Source: JAQVQN01 sp964428885 (lineage in GTDB: Bacteria; Verrucomicrobiota; Kiritimatiellia; RFP12; UBA1067). Taken from it: DNA of 17,536 nucleotides. The stretch covers positions 1-17,536 of the forward strand of contig CAYRZP010000038.1 in NCBI GenBank assembly GCA_964428885.1, read 5' to 3'. Below, one piece after another: positions 12,899-17,536 of this stretch (position 1 is its first letter; the number at the start of each line of letters is the position of its first letter). The position numbers and the translations under genes were made by a program. Below the pieces are notes generated by a model. The model ran no database searches. It was given only the letters and a program-made list of their open reading frames with translations, and was not told the DNA's origin.

Positions 12899-14101
12899 AT
12901 GAAGTGCGCATTAGCCAGAAGAACGTTTTTCAAAGCTACAGCCGGTGCCGCGTTGACGGCCTTGACGCGGGCGCAGGCCCAGACTCCCCAAATCGCAGGT
13001 TTCGACGAAACGAACGCTGGCAAGGTGAAAGCGGGCGCGTGGACGCCCTTCTCAGACCGCAAGGTAAAGGTCGGCATCGCGGGGTACGGGGTATGCAGCT
13101 TCGGCGCGGCGTTCGGGTTCCAGAACCATCCGAATGTCGAGGTGGTGGCGGCGACCGACCTCTCCCCTGATCGCTGCGCTGCGCTTGCCCAGGCTGTCGG
13201 CGCCAAAAAAACGTATGCCTCCTGTGAAGAGATGTACGATAAGGACAAGGAGATCGAGGCGGTCTTTATCGCCACGGACGCGCCGAGCCACGCCGAGCTA
13301 TGCATCAAGGGGCTCCGGCGCGGGCTGCACGTGGCCTCGGCCGTGCCGGCGGTCTTCGGCGAGGAGCAGTTGGATCTCGCCGATAAACTGATGGCTGCGG
13401 TCAAAGAGAGCGGCAAGACATACGCGCTTTTCGAGACCTCCGCGTTCCGTCCGCAAGTCTATGCCATGCGCGAGATCTACAAGGCGGGCGGCTTCGGGCA
13501 GATGATCTACACCGAGGGCGAGTATTACCATTACATGGACAAGCATATCGGCTCGTACAAAAACTGGCGCGTCGGTTTGCCGCCGCAGTACTATCCGACG
13601 CACTCCAACGCGTTTTATCTCAATGTCACGGGCGGCTCGTTCATTTCGGTCACCTGCCTCGGCAAGCCGAGCCTGCTGGCGGACAACCAGCCGGGCAAGA
13701 ACCGTTACAACAATCCGTTCGCCACCGAGATCGCGCTGTTCCGCACCAGCGAAGGCGGCATGGCGCGCATGGCGGTGAGTTGGGACATGCCGGGAGCCCA
13801 TGGCGAGAAGGGCCGCGCTTACGGTCAGAAGGGCTCTTTCGAGGAAAGTTATTCCGGACTGGCCGACGTGTCAAAGATGGCGCAGGCCAAGCCGCCGCTG
13901 CCGCCCGGCGTGCCGGCCGGCGGCCATGGCGGTTCGCACGGATATCTGTCTGATGATTTCATCCGCGCGATCCTGCTCAAAGGCCGGCCTTGCGTGGATG
14001 TGGCGGGGGCGTTAAACAACACCGTGGCGGGAATTTACGCGCACATGTCGGCCGTGCGCGACGGCGAGACGCTCAAGATACCGCAGTTCAAGCTCGTATA
14101 G
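12899..14101 (+). CDS. Gfo/Idh/MocA family oxidoreductase, Tat-exported
   Basis: The protein is 400 aa from ATG 12899, chosen because GGAGG lies 7 bp upstream. The N-terminus has a twin-arginine signal (ARRTFFKATAGAALTAL, residues 6-22) ending near AQAQT. A Rossmann domain follows, with the dinucleotide loop GIAGYGVCSFG (59-69), an acidic strand end (VVAATDLS, 82-89) and AVFIATDAPSHAE (121-133). The C-terminal substrate domain contains YYPTHSNAFYL (221-231) with a probable active-site His. The EKP motif that supplies the catalytic Lys in classical members is here SAVPAV (137-142), so simple NAD-dependent sugar-alcohol dehydrogenase activity is doubtful. Such Tat-exported members are numerous in PVC bacteria and are thought to act on sugars or glycans in the periplasm, but the substrate is unknown. 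It is transcribed alone from its own promoter and converges with the next gene. Confidence 0.9.
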   Translation: MKCALARRTFFKATAGAALTALTRAQAQTPQIAGFDETNAGKVKAGAWTPFSDRKVKVGIAGYGVCSFGAAFGFQNHPNVEVVAATDLSPDRCAALAQAVGAKKTYASCEEMYDKDKEIEAVFIATDAPSHAELCIKGLRRGLHVASAVPAVFGEEQLDLADKLMAAVKESGKTYALFETSAFRPQVYAMREIYKAGGFGQMIYTEGEYYHYMDKHIGSYKNWRVGLPPQYYPTHSNAFYLNVTGGSFISVTCLGKPSLLADNQPGKNRYNNPFATEIALFRTSEGGMARMAVSWDMPGAHGEKGRAYGQKGSFEESYSGLADVSKMAQAKPPLPPGVPAGGHGGSHGYLSDDFIRAILLKGRPCVDVAGALNNTVAGIYAHMSAVRDGETLKIPQFKLV

Positions 14102-14111
14102 TTAACCTTGC

Positions 14112-14933
14112 CTACCACATCTCGCCCAGATGGCCGCAAGGAACGATCTCGATGGTGGCGTCGATCTCTTCGCCCGGGGCGAACCCGACAACGCCGACGA
14201 CCACGCGCATGGGCATGTGGTCGGGGATGGTGAATCCGCGTTTGCGTTTGGTGCCCTCCCAGACGATGTTGAGGCGGTTGTAGGAGTAATGCTTGGCTAT
14301 GCGCAACTGGGTCTCCTCTGTCAGCATCGGCACTGACATCGAGGCGATCAGGCGGTCGCGCTCGTCGATGCTGTATACCGCCGCGCAGGCGGCCGGACCG
14401 GCGTCTTCCTTCAAGGCCGGGCGCTTGGTGCGGTAGACGACCTTGCAGACCAGGTCACGGCTGTCTTTGAGCCTCCAGGCCATGCCCTTGCCCATCCAAC
14501 TGATGGCCTTGTTGTTGAAATTGACCGTCCCGTGCCGCACGGTGCCGCGCACGTAGGCGCGCATGGTTTTTGGGTAGGCGAAGATGCCTAGTTCATCCGG
14601 CTGCGCGGGCTGGTTGTACAGCGCGAAATCGTGCGAATAATTGCCGGCGCTTTCATAACGCCATTTGGTTATTTCGGGAGGCCAGTCTTTGTCGTATTCC
14701 AGGGGCTTCATGAGATACGCCTGTATCACCGGCGGCAGGTCCGTCAGGGAAAGCGCGCTCAGCTTCTGGACTGACTGGGAGGGCTTTGCGGCGCGCCCTT
14801 TCAGGTTGGGTATGTCCGGCGGCAGGGCGGCGGCGGGCGGCGGACCGGAAAGTTTAGCGGGGCTGTCGGCGCGCAAGGTGGCGCAGGCGCAGAGCAAAAA
14901 CACAACGATCAGGATTACGGAATAATTCTTCAT
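14112..14933 (-). CDS. Putative secreted or lipoprotein, unknown function
   Basis: I do not recognise this 273-aa protein. It has an N-terminal signal sequence (MKNYSVILIVVFLLCACATL). Cleavage could be lipoprotein-type at LCA-C (residue 17; Cys at -2 is atypical) or by signal peptidase I after LRA (~22). A proline-rich linker (~28-55) follows, then a ~200-residue domain rich in aromatic and beta-prone residues (WPPEITKWRYESAGNYSHDF, AISWMGKGMAW, SYNRLNIVWEG), which suggests a beta-rich envelope protein. ATG 14933 has AGGAGGA a few bases upstream. It is the last gene of the apparent PFK-era operon (54 bp after era) and ends 10 bp from the oxidoreductase on the other strand. Confidence 0.72.
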   Translation of the reverse strand: MKNYSVILIVVFLLCACATLRADSPAKLSGPPPAAALPPDIPNLKGRAAKPSQSVQKLSALSLTDLPPVIQAYLMKPLEYDKDWPPEITKWRYESAGNYSHDFALYNQPAQPDELGIFAYPKTMRAYVRGTVRHGTVNFNNKAISWMGKGMAWRLKDSRDLVCKVVYRTKRPALKEDAGPAACAAVYSIDERDRLIASMSVPMLTEETQLRIAKHYSYNRLNIVWEGTKRKRGFTIPDHMPMRVVVGVVGFAPGEEIDATIEIVPCGHLGEMW

Positions 14934-14941
14934 GGTTCCTC

Positions 14942-14962
14942 CTGCTGCGGGCGAGCCAGCAG
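14942..14962 (-). promoter_or_regulatory. Hairpin abutting the ribosome binding site of the secreted-protein gene
   Basis: CTGCTG (14942-14947) and CAGCAG (14957-14962) form a perfect 6-bp inverted repeat with a 9-nt loop in the era to secreted-protein gap. On the mRNA it directly precedes GAGGA and the ATG at 14933. It could tune translation, but no regulatory class is recognised. Confidence 0.3.
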
Positions 14963-14987
14963 CCCGGTATCATCTCCCGCATAGGCG

Positions 14988-15917
14988 TTAAAGTTTTCCG
15001 GCGTAGCCCATCTGCTGGAGCAGCCAGAAATTCTTCATCCAGGCCTTTTCGATCTTGACCCACAGCTCCAGACTGACTTTGACGCCGAATATTTCGGAGA
15101 GCTCCGGTTCGGCGCATTGCCGCACATATTTGAGCGTGCGTCCTTTGGGGCCGATCACGATGCCCTTTTGCGAGGGGCGGTTCACGTACACGGTGGCTTG
15201 CACCGTCCACTTTACCGGGCTCTCGTCGATTTGCTCGACCTTGACGCCCAGCTCATGCGGCACTTCCTCGCGCAGGCGGGCCAGGAATTTCTCGCGGATC
15301 ACGTCGGCGATCGCCAGCTTGCGCGGGTAGTCGGTCACGACATCTTCCGGGAAGAGGTAATCGGGCGCAGGCTGCGCCAGGGCGAAAAGGTGCCGCGTGA
15401 GTTCGTCCGCTCCGGAGCTTTTTATGGCCGAGGTTTTGATCCACGTCACTTCGCGCGTCGCTTGTTTTTCGGTCTGGACGGCGGCCCACAAGTCTTTGAA
15501 GGCGGCCTCGTAAAACGGGTTGCAGTCATTCTTGTTGAGGATGAAGACAACCGGCTGTTCGGCATACAGAGAACGTCGCATCCAGCCGTCGTCTTCGAGG
15601 TGCGGGCGGTCGCTGCCGTCAAAGACCACTGCCAAGACGTCAACGCCGGCCGAAGCCTGCCGTGCCATGCGGTTCATTAGCGTGCCCAGCGTGCTTTCAG
15701 ACTTGTGCAGTCCGGGCGTGTCGATGAAGACCAATTGTCCGCGCGGTTCGGTCAGGATGCCGCGGATCGTGTTGCGCGTGGTCTGGGCGACAGGGCTGAC
15801 GATGCTGACCTTCTCGCCGACGATGCGGTTTAGCAGCGTCGACTTGCCGGAGTTGGTGCGGCCGACAATGCCGACCACGGCGCAACGTTTCAGTGATGGT
15901 TCGGCGTCACAGCTCAC
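14988..15917 (-). CDS. era: GTPase Era
   Basis: Era is an essential-type GTPase that binds the 3' end of 16S rRNA and assists 30S maturation. From GTG 15917 the protein is 309 aa. The G1 loop is GRTNSGKST (19-27; GRPNVGKST is usual), followed by TTRNTI (45-50), G3 DTPGLHKS (64-71), G4 NKND and G5 SAIKSSG. The C-terminal KH domain has VYVNRPSQKGIVIGPKG, with the RNA-binding GxxG as GPKG. The frame is open up to a TTG at 15944, but GTG 15917 overlaps the upstream PFK stop as GTGA, typical of coupled genes, so I use it. The ribosome binding site is weak for either choice. It lies in an operon behind the phosphofructokinase. Confidence 0.95.
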   Translation of the reverse strand: MSCDAEPSLKRCAVVGIVGRTNSGKSTLLNRIVGEKVSIVSPVAQTTRNTIRGILTEPRGQLVFIDTPGLHKSESTLGTLMNRMARQASAGVDVLAVVFDGSDRPHLEDDGWMRRSLYAEQPVVFILNKNDCNPFYEAAFKDLWAAVQTEKQATREVTWIKTSAIKSSGADELTRHLFALAQPAPDYLFPEDVVTDYPRKLAIADVIREKFLARLREEVPHELGVKVEQIDESPVKWTVQATVYVNRPSQKGIVIGPKGRTLKYVRQCAEPELSEIFGVKVSLELWVKIEKAWMKNFWLLQQMGYAGKL

Positions 15918-17284
15918 GGGGTGTTCCCGTTCTCTTGAGGGCAACAGTTCTTAACCCCGTCGAAGTAGAGCGTCTGCCCGGTCGCGTCCAGCACGGCGCG
16001 CCAGAGATCGCTGTTGAGGTTCACTTGCTGCCGTTCGATCGTGGCCATCTTGATCGGCACCAGGGTGTACCAGTCGTCCTGGTTTCCTACCACGCAGTTG
16101 GTGCGTCCGGCCATGGCGGCATGCACGGCGTTACGCGCCAGCATGTAGCAGCGGATGGCGTCGGTGCCCTTGGCCGGCACGCTGCGGATCGTGTAGCTGG
16201 GGTCGAAATATTTCACGGAGGCGAACGTCTTGCCAGGTTTAAAATGGTCGGTGATGCGTTGTCGCAGATATTCGCCGATGTCCTTCTTAAGGATGTTTCC
16301 GGAAAGATCCTTATGGATGTCGGAATCCTTGATGTGGCGTTGTCCGGCGCCTTCGGCCACCACGATAACGGCATGGTCTTTAAAACGCTCGAAACGGTAT
16401 GTCAGCGCGGCAAGCAGACCGTGCGGCCCGTCCATCTCGAAATCGAGCTCCGGGATCAGGCAGAAGTTGACCACCGGGTTGGCGAGGGTGGCGTAGGCCG
16501 CGATGAACCCCGAATCGCGCCCCATCAGCTTGACCAGGCCGATGCCGTTGAAGGCGCCCTTGGCCTCGGTGTGGGCCGCCTTGATGATCTGGGTGGCTTC
16601 GGCCACCGCGGTCTCGAAGCCGAAACTGCGGCCCACGAAGTGCAGGTCATTGTCGATGGTTTTCGGAATGCCGACGACGCTGATTGACAGCTTGCGACGC
16701 TTGCACTCGTCGGCGATGTCACGCGCGCAGCGCAGGGAACCGTCTCCGCCGACGCAGAAAAGCAGGTTGATGTTCATGCGCGCGAGGGTGTCCACGATCT
16801 CGCCGGTGTCCTGCTGGCCGCGCGACGAGCCCAGCATGGTTCCGCCGTGCTCGTGGATGGTGTCGACGTTATCGGTGTCCAGCATGATTGGCTTATAGCC
16901 GAAACGCGCGATCAGGCCGGCGTATCCGTAGCGGATGCCGTAGATGGTTTTGATGCCGTAATCGAACATCAGGATCTCGACCAGCCCTTTTATGACATGG
17001 TTGAGTCCCGGGCAGAGGCCGCCGGCGGTGACGATGCCGACCCGGCTCCACGAAGGGTCGTGGAAGATTTTCTGATGCGGCCCGGCGCGTTCGAACGAAG
17101 GCGGAACCTTCATGCTGTCGGTGAGTTGCTTGAGGATAGAGGCGTTCTCGGTGATCAGTATGCGCTCATTGTCGTCTATGAACTCTCGGTTGCGTATCGG
17201 CGACTCGATCTTGCACTTGCCCAAAACCTCGACATCCAGCGTATGGTTGTCCGGGTTAGAGAAAATACGTTCGAGATATGACAT
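15914..17284 (-). CDS. 6-phosphofructokinase, second paralogue (plant/trypanosome/TP0108-like group)
   Basis: From ATG 17284 the protein is 456 aa; an AGAGGAAGG ribosome binding site precedes it, and the open frame further upstream (to 17392) is discarded. Motifs are TAGGLCPGLN (86-95), GYAGL (120-124), GGDGS (179-183), PKTIDNDL (207-214), MGRDSGF (254-260), the EGAGQ segment (311-315) and DPSYTIRSVPA (371-381). The ~85-residue N-terminal extension and DPSYxIR are typical of the long group containing plant, trypanosomatid and spirochete enzymes. Gly in GGDGS points to ATP while Lys in PKTIDND is PPi-like; trypanosomatid enzymes with this mixed pattern use ATP, and some spirochete members have no proven activity. 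Donor is therefore predicted ATP with limited confidence. It overlaps era by 4 bp and has its own promoter. Confidence 0.9.
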   Translation of the reverse strand: MSYLERIFSNPDNHTLDVEVLGKCKIESPIRNREFIDDNERILITENASILKQLTDSMKVPPSFERAGPHQKIFHDPSWSRVGIVTAGGLCPGLNHVIKGLVEILMFDYGIKTIYGIRYGYAGLIARFGYKPIMLDTDNVDTIHEHGGTMLGSSRGQQDTGEIVDTLARMNINLLFCVGGDGSLRCARDIADECKRRKLSISVVGIPKTIDNDLHFVGRSFGFETAVAEATQIIKAAHTEAKGAFNGIGLVKLMGRDSGFIAAYATLANPVVNFCLIPELDFEMDGPHGLLAALTYRFERFKDHAVIVVAEGAGQRHIKDSDIHKDLSGNILKKDIGEYLRQRITDHFKPGKTFASVKYFDPSYTIRSVPAKGTDAIRCYMLARNAVHAAMAGRTNCVVGNQDDWYTLVPIKMATIERQQVNLNSDLWRAVLDATGQTLYFDGVKNCCPQENGNTP

Positions 17285-17313
17285 AAGCGACCTTCCTCTT
17301 AAAACAAATTCAA

Positions 17314-17342
17314 AGTATAACGCCATGTGCTGGCAGGGGCAA
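17314..17342 (-). promoter_or_regulatory. Sigma-70 promoter, PFK2-era operon
   Basis: On the minus strand TTGCCC (17337-17342), 17 bp, then TATACT (17314-17319; five of six). The leader to the ATG at 17284 is about 25 nt and contains the ribosome binding site. The -35 is the same hexamer as the rpoN candidate. Confidence 0.6.
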
Positions 17343-17398
17343 TTATCAAATGGCGGACAGTCTAGGGCTGAAAATAATCGTCGGGATGACAAACGGCA

Positions 17399-17427
17399 TT
17401 GACAGGAGCGGTTTGTTTATCTAAATT
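17399..17427 (+). promoter_or_regulatory. tRNA-Phe promoter
   Basis: A perfect TTGACA (17399-17404), a 17-bp spacer and TAAATT (17422-17427) lie upstream of the tRNA. The predicted start, near 17434, leaves a ~32-nt 5' leader for RNase P to remove. Confidence 0.6.
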
Positions 17428-17465
17428 AAGCACACTTTTTTTGCCCGTCGAAGGGGGCGTTTTGT

Positions 17466-17536
<71 letters not shown>

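Noticed and set aside
15918..15944. TTG start of era at 15944
   Set aside because: It would overlap the PFK gene by 31 bp with a rare start, whereas GTG 15917 gives a clean GTGA overlap and a normal Era length.
15893..16687. 264-codon plus-strand open frame inside the second phosphofructokinase
   Set aside because: Antisense shadow; GGDGS, PKTIDND and MGRDSGF are on the minus strand.
17285..17392. N-terminal extension of the second phosphofructokinase to 17392
   Set aside because: The ATG at 17284 has a good ribosome binding site, and a promoter lies at 17314-17342, inside the supposed extension.

Overview
The window is dense, high-GC bacterial chromosome with little non-coding DNA. No gene identifies the species. 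PFK-family enzymes carrying the PKTIDND motif, a GldA/GldF/GldG/DUF4340 cassette, a Tat-exported Gfo/Idh/MocA oxidoreductase, DUF721 and LUD proteins, an 8-bp intergenic minisatellite and GGTAGGGCGCGCC-type palindromes together suggest the PVC group (Kiritimatiellota/Lentisphaerota/Verrucomicrobiota-like). That placement is an inference and only moderately secure.

Layout. (1) 2-2460 is an accessory-looking edge. It holds the end of a fused HsdM-HsdS restriction-modification protein, an imperfect inverted repeat, a four-helix-bundle (23S-IVP family) gene with no stop of its own, a LUD-domain gene on the minus strand, and a 12-unit, 8-bp minisatellite. (2) 2456-2980 (minus) is a DUF721/DciA-like gene that appears to start from an extended -10 promoter as a leaderless mRNA. 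(3) 3034-10947 (plus) is one compact run of seven genes: a PPi-type phosphofructokinase, a small coiled-coil membrane protein, a phosphomannomutase/phosphoglucomutase, an ABC ATPase, an ABC-2 permease, a GldG-like protein and a DUF4340 protein. Gaps are at most 24 bp and two junctions overlap. (4) rpoN (sigma-54) lies on the minus strand at 10956-12431, converging with that run. (5) A 467-bp divergent intergenic region carries three palindromic REP-like elements, two of them in a 94-bp periodic duplication, plus promoters for both flanking genes. (6) 12899-14101 is a Tat-signal Gfo/Idh/MocA oxidoreductase. (7) 14112-17284 (minus) is an apparent three-gene operon: a second phosphofructokinase, era, and a putative secreted protein or lipoprotein of unknown function. 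(8) A tRNA-Phe(GAA) with a consensus -35 promoter is cut by the right edge.

How they fit together. The two phosphofructokinases differ at the donor-specificity position (GGNDS against GGDGS) while both keep PKTIDND, so the cell may have both a PPi-using and an ATP-using or regulatory enzyme. The sugar-phosphate mutase beside the first one links hexose phosphates to glycan precursors. The four-gene ABC cassette looks like one membrane complex: its permease, GldG-like and DUF4340 genes lie in a single reading frame broken only by two stop codons. rpoN, era and tRNA-Phe are core genes. No complete novel defence or mobile system is visible. The best candidates for something undescribed are the same-frame ABC/GldG/DUF4340 unit with its unusual Walker B, the repeat-flanked four-helix-bundle insertion behind HsdMS, and the palindromic intergenic repeats.
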